Positions 1 to 10,957 of a stretch of 64,000 nt of DNA are shown here, one piece after another. The stretch is taken from NCBI GenBank assembly GCA_005408345.1, contig SEMN01000125.1:248001-312000 (forward strand). The letters run 5' to 3'. This DNA comes from Macquaria australasica. Taxonomy: Eukaryota > Chordata > Actinopteri > Centrarchiformes > Percichthyidae. The notes under the pieces are model-generated. The model saw only the letters and a list, made by a program, of their open reading frames with translations, had not been told where the DNA came from and searched no databases. Made by a program: the position numbers and the translations under genes. The first letter of the stretch is position 1, and each line of letters opens with the position of its first letter.

Positions 1-1530
1 AAGTCAACAAAACACGACTTCTGGTCAGGGCACTAGCTATGCTACTATCTGTAGTCACTGCTACTATGGACTCTGAACAGTGCGTTTTCTCCCGGTCTCT
101 CTTTTCTCTGACAAAAATCTGAATTGCAGATGTCCGTCTTGTTGACAAATTTTAAGGCGATGTGAAAAGGTCAAAGTTAGACAAGCAATTCATTTTTGAT
201 TATCAAGGTATGTAGTCCACTATGCTGATGCTAAATTACTTTCTAGTTCAGCCCTTACCTGTTAAGAGTTAGATGATCTTCAAAGTCTGCTTAAATAAAT
301 AACGTTTCTTGTCAACAATGTGTTTGTACCTGTGTTTACTATGAATGTATTGCAGGAAAAGTTGTAATTAGGGTCAGATGCTATAGATCACTAATAAAGT
401 GAACCACAACAGCTCAAGGTAAATACGTGTACATATTTAATGTTAAATGGTACATTGTTAAACAGTCGGATGGTTCTCCTTTCCTACCTGTGCTCAAAAG
501 CTGTTGTCTGTGTCCATAGAAACAGTAGGTATACAGGTGAATAACTAAAACGCATAAAAAGAACTAACACATTCATAAATTCAAGGCTTCCTTAATTTAT
601 AGATGCCAATTTAATGTGATGCTTACTACACACTCACTACATAGCATGTGATCATGAAACTGACATAACAGCTTTTATAATTTTTTAAAATAAAATGATT
701 AATATTATTTAAATAAGTTGTGAAATATATTAAAGTCTTGACATCACTTTCTTCTTATCACCTTTGAAACTACAAACATTCCACCTGAGATAAGAGCATA
801 TTCATGCTTTTGTGCTGCTGGAAGAAGTTTGTGCAACCATTTGGTTGCATTTCTTTTCCAGACAGCTCATTTTAGTACACTGGAAACCAAAAATGTTCCC
901 GCTGCCCTTGCTTGCACATGTATAACATGAACAAAAGCCATGAAAAGAGGAGCCACGGGTTCTTCAACAGCATGCAGAGACCTTCGATGTTTATGTTCTC
1001 CCATGTGGTCTCATCATCCACGTTGATGCGCCACACCTCGGAGCCAGTCCAGATGACCCAAGTGAGGACCTTCCATTGGTGTGATCTAGTGACAGATACC
1101 AGGAGTGATTTCACAGTGAAGAGGGTGTGAAGAGATGAGCAGCTTATCAAAGAAATCAAGGCCAAGTTTGATGAATTCTACTTCGGCTCATACATTCATG
1201 TCGTCCTGGGGAGAAAATAGACAAGAAAAAGTAACATACTAAGTATTAAGATATTTTATTGAAGTAAAACTACAAATACAACAATCTAAAAGTACTCCAA
1301 GTATAAGTCTTTAATTCAAAATCCTACTTAAGTAAATGTACAGAAGCATTATTAGCCAAATGTACTTAGAGAATCAAAAGTACTTGTGCTGCAGAAGAAA
1401 TGGCTTGTGACTGATATATTATTATGTATTTTATCATTAGGTTGTTATTACTAATGCATCATTGCTTAATTGTCTCTACTCGAGGTGGAGCTAGCTTTAA
1501 CTACCTAATACTATACGATAAAGTAGTTTC
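1..1530. other. A+T-rich intergenic sequence, no gene recognised
   Basis: No exon with convincing splice sites or recognisable protein was found. A short + strand reading at 1134-1220 (28 codons, ending in a stop) and an overlapping minus-strand frame at 872-1165 look mildly protein-like, but I cannot assign either to a family. Confidence 0.5.
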
Positions 1531-1534
1531 ATCC

Positions 1535-1830
1535 AGTGGTTCCCAACCTAGGTGTCGGGCTCCTTCCTCAGGGTCAAAAGATAAATTTGACTAATTATTT
1601 ATGGGGTAGAAAAAAAAGAGAAAGAAACTTCTACAAATATTCTTCTTTTGCACTTTTCTCACGTTTCTCTTTCGAAACGTGTTGGTTCTAATTCAGTAGT
1701 TAAACACGTTACGTTGCCAATATTAAATAGTGGAAAAGTAACGTTAGAACACATGTTTTGTGTAAGGTCATTGTGTTTTGACCTTCAGGGCCACCATACA
1801 GATAAGATAATAAGAAGGAATAGGTGCAGA
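1535..1830 (+). repeat. Relic of a dispersed teleost repeat ('gtggttcccaacc' family)
   Basis: The segment opens with CAGTGGTTCCCAACCTAGG followed by a G-rich 'gggtc' stretch and A-rich tracts. This resembles a dispersed fish repeat whose end reads as a direct or inverted 'ggttcccaacc'. Similar ends occur at 46918-47120 and, inverted, at 8006-8030. The family name is not known to me; the match between copies is by eye. Confidence 0.45.
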
Positions 1831-1859
1831 CCGTAAAAACAACAAACATTAAGAATTTG

Positions 1860-2815
1860 AGACCAATGCATACGAGAAACTATGAAAATGTAATACAATA
1901 TATATAAATATTAAATATAATAAAAAGAAATAAGAAAATAAATAGTTAAATAAAAGCTAGACTAAAAACTAGATAAAATAGATTAAACAGACAAAAACAA
2001 ACAGGATAAGAAAAAAATGATATATGACAATAAATAAAATAGAGTAAGATTTTACTGCATAAATACATCAAAGTAGCTGAGTAAAATCAAGTAAATAATG
2101 TCTATAAAACATTCTTAATCAAAAGCCAGGCTGAAGAGGTAGGTTTTAAACCATTTGTTAAATGTTTGCTCATAAATGCTAAATTTGGGGGGCTTAAAAT
2201 AAAGTGTCTCCCTTATTTTCTTTTTATTTGTAACAGATAACATACAGTGTTATACAAGAGACAAGGAGAAAGACGCATGGGAACTAGGTGGGACATACGT
2301 TTCTTTATTGTTGTCCACATTGTTCTTAGGTTTAGATCCAGATTTGACAGCATCCTCGTTGTTTTCAGTGATTCTCTGATTGTCTCCCCCTTTATTCCTC
2401 AGGGAAAACATCAGTTTTTCTACTACGTCCATCCATCGTTTAAGTCTGGGAGGCTCCATGTTGTTAGTTATTGCTTTTTCGCCGGCAGCCAGTAGATTTT
2501 TATAGAGGCGAAGGTTGCCTTTTAATTCTACTTCACCTGTTATCAATCAGATATCAGATATGTTGCTGTTCTTGGGGTTCTCATAACCCAACATGTCTCT
2601 TAAGGTTCTTCCAAAATATGTCAATCTTTTCACGTGACCAGAACATTTGAGAAAGATTAACAATTATGTGCTCACACAACCTCCAACACTGTTGCTGAAA
2701 ACTTACTGTGTTTCTTTTCACATCTGTTTTCTGCAGGTAAAGCTACTTTCTGTAAAGCAGATGGTGGTTTAAGAGATAGAAGAAGTATGAATTGGTGGAA
2801 TTTGACCACTAGATG
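1860..2815. other. A-rich intergenic sequence, probably SINE/LINE tail
   Basis: From 1880 to 2150 the sequence is rich in AAATA, AATAAA and similar short strings. It ends in 'aagccaggctgaagaggtaggtttt', resembling the 3' part of a dispersed fish retroposon. 2230-2810 shows no exon or recognisable repeat. Frames on both strands at 2247-2546 are chance overlaps. Confidence 0.3.
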
Positions 2816-2829
2816 GCAGTAGCAGCGCC
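2816..2829 (+). promoter_or_regulatory. CTCF-like binding motif
   Basis: CCACTAGATGGCAG matches the vertebrate CTCF core CCASYAGRKGGCR at every position. It lies about 8 kb upstream of the copine promoter. Only the motif is seen. It could also be part of a dispersed repeat, since CTCF motifs are often spread that way. Confidence 0.4.
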
Positions 2830-4824
2830 TGCAGGACTTGACCAGGGACAGTGTAAGTAATCCTCAGAGCTGTCAGCATTCAAAATACTTTTCACTGACA
2901 TTTCGGGCATTTGGCTAATAAGGGAAGCAGTAGAATAGCATAGATTCCTCCACTAACAATCTCCAGATTAACCCACTAGGATCCCCCCGCAAAAATGAGC
3001 TGTGGGCCCCCATTGACCACCTAATAAGTTGGATAAAAACAAATCTATTTAGGAATTTACAGCATGTACAGTTTAATCCTCTACAAGACCTTATCATTAT
3101 AATTGATAATCTGTGTGATTAGTGCTGTATTTTCCCAACAGATTTGCAACATCATAATATTACAGACCAACTGACATAATGAACATGGAGCTGTCGGGGC
3201 ACCTGAGGGTCTGAGGCCCGGAGGCTTTGCCCGGTTGGTTATCCAGCTTTACTGACAACATTACAGGCAACCAGCAGGGAGGAACTGAAATGTTCCTGAT
3301 ACTGATAGTGAGGGTGTTGATTATGGGGAACATGATTTTTTTTGCATGATCGTGATAAGTTTGAAATTATTATATGTAGTTTTGTCTGATTTAAATAAAC
3401 ACATTTAAAGTAGCCACCATAACTTTAATACAAAATTAATTAAATTAAAAACAACAAAATTAAACAAATAAGAACTTTTAATATTGTTCTTCTGCATATC
3501 ACGTGGGAAAAAGTAGGTGATCACTTTACAGACGCACTTAAATTGATTCCCTTATAGCGGCCATGTCTGCTGTGTTCTCCACAAAGTGCATTTATCATCA
3601 GGGGAACTTTGCAATCAATACTTTTAATAGGCAGTGATGCAAAACGACCAGTGTTTGAATATGAGTATTAATCACTTTGGTATTGATCTGACCATCTCCA
3701 GTGCGCTCTATATTCTCTGCAGTTCATAACATACAAACTACACCGAGGTCCAGACTGCACCTGCACAGTAATTAACTTCTTCAGCGACATGTGCCTTCCA
3801 GCCAAGTTCAGTACAACTCTACATAATTTACATGAGAAGTAATTTACTGAGAGACAGGCCTCATCCGAACCAGGGTCTCAGGATAGAGAGTATGTTGTAC
3901 AGATTGTGAAGCCCAGATTCTGGGTTGTACAAATAAAAATGACAGACTTGATCAACATCTCATATTGTATCACAGTGTCTAACACATCGATGTGATGTTG
4001 TCACAATCCAGTGAGGACACTCAAACAGAGACTTTGTTCAGACTTTGTTCAGATGCCTAATGAGCGTCTCGGGAGGCCATCAGGATCTGCCGTCATAAAT
4101 CTGCAGGACTGTCTGACAGGCAGCACCAATCACCGGCCACCTGATGTGAATGTTGCAGTGTTGAGTGTGTGTGTGTGGATGTCACTGAGGTTATGTTGGG
4201 TTGAATTTGACCCAGAACACTTCAGAAGACTCAGCAGTACTTTTTCACTTTGTCCCTGGAGTGTACAGACACCAACTCTGCACTCCAAATAAAGTCTTTA
4301 AATCACTTCCACTTTACATACACGTACCTCTTGTTTAACAAAAGCCGTCACCATTATACTGCTACTCTTGCTGACTTTTTCACAAGCATCACGTGTTCGC
4401 TGGGCAGTAGCCTCTTTCTTTGATGCAAGTCTATTAATCCTTATTTAAAAACAGCACGACCAGCTGTTTCACAAGATGCAGAGATGTGCACTTTTTCACT
4501 CCAGCTCTGCTGAGCAGATCTCCGCCCCTCAGAGAGAGATTTTGACCAGCCTCAGCACAAACTAGATTTGAAAGATCCTTTTACACCGAACAATGTCAAA
4601 TCACCCAATGTGTTCATTCATAACTTTCATTAATGTGGCAGAAAACCCTTTAATCATTCCTAATATTTGACTAAAATAAACAGATTACTATTGTTTGGGT
4701 CTGAAAGCCATTCTAGTCATGTCTTTCTGTTGTTACCAGTTGCAAAAGTAAAAATGCAAGCTTGTGAAAAATGATAATCCTGTAACCCCTTAAACTTCTA
4801 TTTCCCTCAGTTACCCAAGTGGTA
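2830..4824. other. Intergenic sequence without a recognised gene
   Basis: Mixed A+T-rich sequence. The longest frame, 4011-4292 on +, has no recognisable domain and no splice or promoter context, so I treat it as chance. No repeat family was identified. Confidence 0.4.
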
Positions 4825-5145
4825 GCAGCTATTTTGACAATCAATTCATCGGTTAAGTCATTTTTCAAGCAAAACTGCCAAACATTTGATGGTTTCAGCT
4901 TCTCAAATGTGAGACTTTGCTGCTTTATCTTGTCGTGCTTTACAGTAAATGAAATATCTTTGGGTTTTGGACTGTTGGTTGGACAGAACAAGACAACTGA
5001 TGATGTCACTGCGGGCTCTAGGAAATTGTATTTGCCATTTTTTTAAACCAATTTTTGATGTTTTAGAGATCAAACGATTAATCGATTAATTGAGAAAATA
5101 ATCTGCTAAATGAAAATAATTGTTAGTTGCAGCCCTAATATATAC
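4825..5145 (-). repeat. hAT-like dispersed repeat, copy 1
   Basis: The right end reads TTAGTTGCAGCCCTAA, the reverse complement of the TTAGGGCTGCAACTAA terminus of a very common teleost repeat that I believe is hAT-derived. Internal marks are 'gattaatcgattaatt', 'tttgggttttggactgttggttggac' and a final 'aagtcatttttcaagcaaaa' block, in inverse order on this strand. Related copies lie at 11.77-15.9 kb and 48.5 kb. Confidence 0.65.
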
Positions 5146-5689
5146 TATACCGTATTTTGACCCCTTTTCCATCAATTAAAAATATAATTTTATACACATT
5201 TCTTCAAATTTGAGCTTGATATATTTAGTATCTTTGGAAAGTTTGGGATCTTATCTAGAGTTTAAAATAATGTTCAGCGGGTTTGAACACTGCTCAGCTG
5301 CACAACATGAGTTTGTAATAATGAGTCCACCAGTGAGTCAGAAAGGGCTGAGGAGGTTAATACGTTTTAGGAAAACTTCATACATCTATCACAGCAAGAC
5401 TGTCTCTCTCTGGTAAATTAAGAGAAAGGGAGATTGAAGAGACAGTAATTACGAGCAGTCAGAGCGGCTTCACACTCTGATAATTTGAAATCTATTTGTG
5501 GCACTGAGGCATGAATATAATACAATTCTGTCAGTCCAGATACACTGGCAGCTCAAAGCAAAAACTATTTTACAATTTAAGGGATTAAAACCAAATACAA
5601 GTCATGCAAGTATGTTCATTAAAGTCAAACTACTTGCTCAACTCAAGCTTCAGATGCAATATGAAAGAATTCATCTTTAAAACTGTCTT

Positions 5690-6040
5690 AATCAAAGTTT
5701 AATCCTGAAATCATTAATGACTTTATGGCCAATATGGATCTCCAAAGACTTTTAAATACAATTACTAATATTAAATTACCTCAGAGGAAGTACAAGAGGT
5801 GATAAAATGGTTCCCCAATAATAAAGCTCATTTGTCACACAACTACACCAAGGAGCTGGACGAAGCCTTCTCTAACTAGCTAGCTGCTTTCTTATTGCAA
5901 ATGATCAAACTCAACTCTTCATCGGGATCACTCCCTCAGCTGCTGTATGAAGCTAATATTGCTCTTGTACTGAATAAGGGCAGAGATAATTTAGACCCAT
6001 CGTATAACCCAATGTCATCGCTCCCTGCAGAACAATAGAG
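5690..6040 (+). pseudogene. L1-like LINE reverse-transcriptase relic, left part
   Basis: From 5775 the + strand reads a frame beginning ITSEEVQEVIKWFPNNKA and continuing to an NKGRDNLDPSYNPMSSLPAE-like stretch. These match the early reverse-transcriptase region of L1-clade LINE ORF2, with its 'NNKAPGPDG' and 'YRPISLLPAE' blocks. An internal TAG at 5876-5878 and a frameshift near 5770 make it a dead fragment. The next conserved block appears only after about 680 bp (see 6715-6900). Clade assignment is by recalled motifs. Confidence 0.6.
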
Positions 6041-6044
6041 ACTG

Positions 6045-6655
6045 AAACAAGACTAAGAGTTTTCAGCCATGCTGGCAGCTCCGTAAGGCTGCACTCAGGC
6101 ACAGCGGTGCTTTGAGCTAAATGCTAATGTCAGCAAGTTTGTGTGTTCACAATTGAGTTTTTTAAACTTAGTAAGGCCCTTTCCTGGTTAAATAAAGTTA
6201 TATAGGACAATGCTAACATGTTGATATTAAGCAGGTATAATGTTTACCATCTTAGTTTAGCGTGTTAGCATGCTATCATTTGGTCATTCGACTTAAACAG
6301 AAAGTACAGCTGAGGATGATGGCAATGTCATTAGTTTTTCAGATATTTGATCATAAATCAAATCCAGGGGATCATCAAAGTTGTTACAATTCATCTTGAG
6401 TGGTGCATGAAGGTCTGTACCAAATTTCATGGCAATCCATCCAATAGTTAGTCGAGACATTTCACTCAAAAGTCATAAGAATACATCGTCTGGGAACCAC
6501 GAGCGTCTGCACAAAGGTTCATGGCAATCAATCCAGAGGTTGTTGAGATATTTCAGTCTGGACCAACTGACCGACCCAACATTGCCATCCTTAGAGCCAC
6601 GCTGCTGGATCATTTGTAACACTGTATTCATCCCGAATGATCTTGTCTTATGATT
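6045..6655 (+). repeat. Dispersed teleost repeat lying inside the L1 relic
   Basis: Hallmarks of a very common fish repeat are 'gctaacatgttgatattaagcaggtataatg', 'agtacagctgagg', 'gtaccaaatttcatggcaatccatcc' (repeated with variation at 6417-6445 and 6521-6540) and 'attgccatccttagagccacgctgctgg'. It separates two blocks of the same L1-type reverse transcriptase, so it probably inserted there. An inverted relative lies at 9650-9990. Confidence 0.55.
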
Positions 6656-6714
6656 TTCACCATTTATTTGATATTTTTTCATCATAAAAGATGATGTTGA
6701 AACAGAGGTTCCAT

Positions 6715-6900
6715 CAAGATGTACCAAAAGACATCTTACTGTACCATTTATAAAATGTATAGGCTGGCTCAAGATACTACAAACAAATCGATATATTTGT
6801 TCTGCATTTTGGTGCATAGACTTTGCCAAGGTTGTCCCTTATCTCCTGTTCTGTTTGCACTGGATATAAAGCCAATACAGCTGTGGTTGGGGTTTTTTTC
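6715..6900 (+). pseudogene. L1-like LINE reverse-transcriptase relic, right part
   Basis: The frame contains QGCPLSPVLFALDIKP at about 6826-6873, the L1-clade block 'RQGCPLSPLLFALAIEP'. Just upstream, another frame gives IKCIGWLKILQTNRYI, matching the L1 'FINWIKLLY..PRA' region. The frame switch shows decay. It is collinear with 5690-6040 across the inserted repeat. Confidence 0.6.
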
Positions 6901-7191
6901 AAATCACAAATAAAGTGTTTGCATGCTGATGATCATTAACTTTAGTTTCTTAAAAGCCCAACAGACTTAATCCAGAACACAGTGTACCTGTCAACGGCTG
7001 CAATCTGCAAAAACAGTCATAAAATGTGTGAAGCTGAGTTTTCGCACTTGATTAGGATTTCAAATGTCTTCTGTGTTCCTGGCGTGAAGCGGATTCAGCA
7101 GATATGTTAATTTTCGCAAGCAAGGTGCTTCCAACACTCTGTGTTTTAAGTCTCAAACGTAGCCTGAGGATAGCAACACCACCAGAAGTAA

Positions 7192-7210
7192 AAAAAAAAA
7201 AAAAAAAAAA
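7192..7210 (+). repeat. Poly(A) tract
   Basis: An uninterrupted run of about 19-20 A residues after 'ccaccagaagt'. It could be a retroposon tail, but no clear SINE or LINE body was recognised upstream. Confidence 0.6.
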
Positions 7211-7499
7211 ATCTAATGAATTCATAGCGGTCATCCATTTCTTATTCATTCAAAATGGGAGTCAGGTAATCTTGTGGTCGTTTTTGTGTTGTACAAATTG
7301 CCAGGCGCTGAATTCAGGTAGCGTTGAGGGGGCTGTAGTGTAACTAGGCATCATTTTAGCCAGAAAATTACACTGAAATTGTGGAAGTCACATTCAGTTC
7401 CTTCATCCAAATTTGACTGAGAGAAACGGGTAAAATACTAACATGCAGAAAGATTGTGGTGACAAAAACATTCAATACAGGATGGAGAGTTTTGTTATA

Positions 7500-7990
7500 G
7501 CTTACACAGAAGAGGCTGGACACCACTGTCCACAAACCTTTTCATGGTTTTGTCCCCTAAGTTCCAGTTAAGGGGGATCTTAATGCTACAGCATACAATG
7601 TTATTTAAGACAATAGTGTGCTTCCCACTTTGTGGCAACAGTTTGGGGAATGTCCTTTCCTGTTTCGACATGACAAGACCCCCGTGCACTAAGCCAGCTC
7701 GATAAAGAAATGGTTTTCCCAGTTTGGTGTGGAAGAACTTGACTGGCCTGCACAGAGAGAGCCCTGCCCTCAACCCCATCCAACACCCTTAGGATGATCT
7801 GGAATGCCGACTGTGTGCCAGACCTTATCACCCAACATCAGTGCTGGACCTCACTAAAGCTCTGGTGGCTGAATGGGAGGAAATCCCTGTAAGGGGAAGA
7901 GTGGAGGCAGTTATAGTGGAAGATTAATGCCCATGGTTTTGGAATGAGTGTAATTTTCAAGTGTCCGCATACTTTTGGCCATGTAGTATA
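7500..7990 (+). pseudogene. Degenerate Tc1/mariner-family transposase, C-terminal half with 3' terminus
   Basis: With frame changes, the + strand reads LPTLWQQFGE (about 7624), 'VEELDWPAQ' (about 7732) and a broken 'LNPI' block, followed by LVAEWEE-like residues. These are landmarks of the DDE half of teleost Tc1-like transposases. The element ends at about 7967-7990 with CATACTTTTGGCCATGTAGT, the known Tc1-type terminal inverted repeat. The N-terminal half and left terminus are absent and stops interrupt the frame. Confidence 0.75.
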
Positions 7991-8039
7991 TTATTATAAG
8001 ACAAAAAGGTTGGGAACCACTGCTCTATACGGCTATAAC

Positions 8040-9175
8040 AGCTGCTGAGAAGCTACATTTTGATCATTTGGAGGGCAGGAGCAGTCAGTGAAACCCATAT
8101 CACCCCACATGAAAACACATGGCTCTTTATTTGGCAAAACTAACAGGTGTTTGACCTGCAGAATGAACTTTCTGTCCATTTCTTCAGACTAACTGGAGCT
8201 GACACACATGTTCCCATTTTTAGCTCTCAGTTTCATGCGGGGCTGATTAATTGAGTTTGTTTTGCTCAGGTGGTCTTTGTCATCCGGCCTCAATGTGTGA
8301 CACCTTACTGTCCAGTCACAATGTTATCAACTCGGCCTAACCCTTTTTAGGTTTGACGCTGGCCTCAGCTCATGTGACACAGCTTTTTACCTGACAGTTG
8401 TTGAAGGAAGCAGCTCGCTCCGTGTGGCCAGAGAATAAAGTGTGTTGTACAAGTTGCAGGTCCACAAAAAAGTAATAATCCATAATTAATCCATAATTAC
8501 TTTTGCTTTGTGATTAGTTGATTACCTGGCACCTATATGGGTTTTCAGTCTCAAACATTGTTCCTTAACTTATGTTAGTATAGTAAGTCACACTGTTAGG
8601 TTTATTGCTTTCCAGTTATACTCCAAACACAGATAATTACATTTTCTCCCACCCACATGAATAACTCAGTTGGCTCTCCTGTGAACGATACTCAATATTT
8701 CCATGGAGGGAAAGAAAGAAACTTTCTGCTTTTCTTTGTAGGGAAAATGAGCTTTTGGATAATTCAACCTCATCCACATGATCAGAGGAGCTCATAACAT
8801 TAGTGCAAACAAGTAATTAAATAACAAAACAGCTCATTATTTGAACAGTAATTGTCAGTACCGCTGCCGGGAAGAGATCATTTAATTGCAGCAACACAGG
8901 GCCTCACCCCTCACATCCCGCTGAATTAACAGACAAAAATAACAAAGAAGTAGAAAGTTGTTCTCCTAAATGTGAGTTTTAAAATGCATGAATCTCAGCT
9001 CCCAGACAAGTAATCAATGAGTTTATTGATCAACATCCTTAACAACCACTCGCAGATCTATTGTGGTTGTTTTGTTAAAGTTATTGAACTTTAAATACAG
9101 TTTCTCCTCAGCTGTCTGAAGGCCACCCTCAAAGTATTTCTTCCTCATTTACACACACTTGTTTTGTCACTTGTA
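8040..9175. other. Intergenic sequence, nothing recognised
   Basis: Unique-looking, moderately A+T-rich sequence. No frame above 60 codons, no microsatellite and no recognised repeat apart from the 'ggttgggaaccactg' end at 8006-8025 just before it. Confidence 0.4.
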
Positions 9176-9179
9176 TTGA

Positions 9180-9625
9180 TAAGACACTGTATTGACTTAC
9201 ATTAGTTCCCTGGAGGTTTACCACAACCTTAACCCTAACTTCTACATGCCAAAACACATTCCTTATACCTTAACTTAAGCCTAATTGTAACCTTAAACCA
9301 AAAACTTAACACGTCTTAACCCAAATGCTAGGGACCAGATTGTTGTCCCCATAGGCAACTGTCCACAATACAAATACAAATGTTGCTTTTACTTTCATGT
9401 CACTTTCATTGACATATTACATTCTGTAGCCCCTAATCTATACCTTACACCTAACCCCAGTCTTTACCCTAACCTTAATGTAACCCTAATTTCAAAACCA
9501 AAAGAAGTCTTATCCCTTTAGATAGCCTCAGAAAAAGCGAGGACTGACCAAAATGTCCTCACTCTCAAGGTCTAAAGCTCAAATTGGTCTTGGTAACAAC
9601 AGAAGTACTTTACAAGAATGCACAC
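9180..9625. repeat. Dispersed repeat with degenerate CCCTAA-like tracts
   Basis: Contains 'ccttaaccctaac', 'ctaaccccag' and 'ccctaaccttaatgtaaccc' tracts flanked by 'ttgttgtccccataggcaactg' and 'aaaatgtcctcactctc'. This combination recurs at 10330-10610 and 59755-59830 next to GT/CA arrays, and I recall it as a common intronic fish repeat. It is not a telomere: units are irregular and mixed. Confidence 0.45.
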
Positions 9626-9649
9626 ATTTTTTTTTGACACTTGTGTGAG

Positions 9650-9990
9650 GACACTGTACAGACATTTTGGAGCCCCAGAGTATAAAACCTACTGACTTTG
9701 GTGATCCCCTGACCTTAAATCTGGTGCCACCAGCAGGTTGAAATTTGTGATTAGGAGTGAAATGTCTCCGACAACTATTGGATAGATTGTCATGAAATTT
9801 GATACAGATATTCACGTTCCCCAAAGGATGAATTGTAATAACTTTGGGAATCCTCTGACTTTTGTCATCTACTGCCATCATCAGGTAAAAATGTTAATTT
9901 ATCCAGTACTTTCATCACCAAAAACCTGCAAAACTATACGTTAGCATTTAGCTAAAAGTACCACTGTGCCTTGCCCCAGTTTTTGCCTCT
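9650..9990 (-). repeat. Inverted copy of the 'tcatggcaatccatcc' dispersed repeat
   Basis: Reads on the minus strand as the same family as 6045-6655. Landmarks are 'ggatagattgtcatgaaatttgatacagatattc', 'ccccaaaggatgaattgtaataactttggg' and 'gcaaaactatacgttagcatttagct'. Confidence 0.5.
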
Positions 9991-10329
9991 CATACTATTA
10001 GACAGCCATTTCTGTAGGAGCCACAAGGTCGTTTAAAAACACTTATCATTGTTCTGAAGGTATTTCCAGAAAAACATTCTGTCTGCTGAATCATTAAAAA
10101 AATATTTTAAACCTGTTTTTTTTTTTTTTATCCTGTAAGGGACGAAATATTTTTTCATTCAGATGGTTAGAAAAGTCTTTGAGGATTCTGAAAATACTGT
10201 CAGAACAGCTGTAAGTCTGGGTTCAGTCTGGGTTTTTCAAATATCTCCGATATCTTTTATAGAAAACATCGGTTAATGTTATCTAACGACTCCAACGTCT
10301 GCTAATAGGCTCCATAGTACAGCTCTCCT

Positions 10330-10610
10330 GTGTGCATAACTGATTTTTCTGCTTTTTTCAGTTGACTTTAACTCATAATGCCACAGCCCAAGCCTAAACA
10401 TAAACACCCTTGACCATTTTAATCCCTTATGCGCCCAAAATAATCCCATCTCCAAAACCCAAACCCTGAACCTGATCCTAATCTTGACCCTAAACTAATT
10501 TTTCTAAAGCGAAAGGAGAAAATATATTTCGTTGTCAAGCTATTTGGTCCTTACAACTCGATAAATACTGTACACACCCACTTTGTGTGTGTGTGTGTGT
10601 GTGTGTGTCA
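10330..10610. repeat. CCCTAA-like dispersed repeat ending in a (GT)n array next to the promoter
   Basis: Degenerate 'aaaccctgaacctgatcctaatcttgaccctaaac' is followed by 'ggtccttacaactcgataaatactgtacac' and a GT array at about 10583-10608. It abuts the CpG-rich segment that precedes copine exon 1, so it sits in the proximal promoter or the 5' end of the leader. Confidence 0.5.
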
Positions 10611-10639
10611 CTGTATGTGTGTCTACCCTCCCCATCACA

Positions 10640-10874
10640 CCGTCCTCTCTCCTCCGGAGCACCGAGGCGCACAGAGACGCGACTCCGGCGCGCTGCAGCT
10701 CCGCGTCCGCGTTTCTCTCCCCGGTGCATCGCGCTTCCAGAAACACACGGCTTGTTGTCTTCTCGCTGCAAGGCTTCCTGTTTATTTCGACCTTTTCTCT
10801 TCTCTCGGTTCCTCTCATGCCGCCGCTAAGGCGCTGGATACGGGGCGACTTGTGATCGACCAAGCGGCGGCTCG
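10640..10874 (+). promoter_or_regulatory. CpG-rich promoter / 5' leader of the copine gene
   Basis: This short segment is far richer in C+G and CpG than its surroundings (for example GGCGCGCTGCAG, CTCCGCGTCCGCG, GCCGCCGCTAAGGCGC). It directly precedes the first coding exon. No TATA box is evident, which fits a CpG-island promoter. The transcription start cannot be placed from sequence. An in-frame TAA at 10827-10829 bounds the coding frame upstream. Confidence 0.7.
10817..10855 (+). other. Upstream short ORF (12 codons) in the copine leader
   Basis: ATG at 10817 opens a frame reading MPPLRRWIRGDL and stops at TGA 10853-10855, 19 nt before the first copine ATG. Its initiation context is poor (C at -3, C at +4), so scanning past it is likely. 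It matters only if transcription starts upstream of 10817. Confidence 0.45.
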
Positions 10875-10957
10875 ATGAATATGGCGTGTATTGGGGACGC
10901 AGACCCTTTTACCGCTGCGATACCTGCCACCAAAGTTGAACTCACGGTTTCTTGTAG
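10875..10957 (+). CDS. cpne8: Copine coding exon 1
   Basis: Encodes residues 1-27 and two bases of R28, ending in KVELTVSC, the first beta strand of C2A. Donor TTGTAG|GTGAGT. Two candidate starts lie 6 nt apart. ATG 10875 has T at -3 and A at +4. ATG 10881 has A at -3 and G at +4, so it is the better site and would give MACIGD at the N-terminus. The short variable leader before IPAT is typical of the family. Confidence 0.9.

Noticed and set aside
9220..9500. Interstitial telomere array
   Set aside because: The CCCTAA-like units are irregular and embedded in a dispersed repeat; there is no run of exact TTAGGG units.
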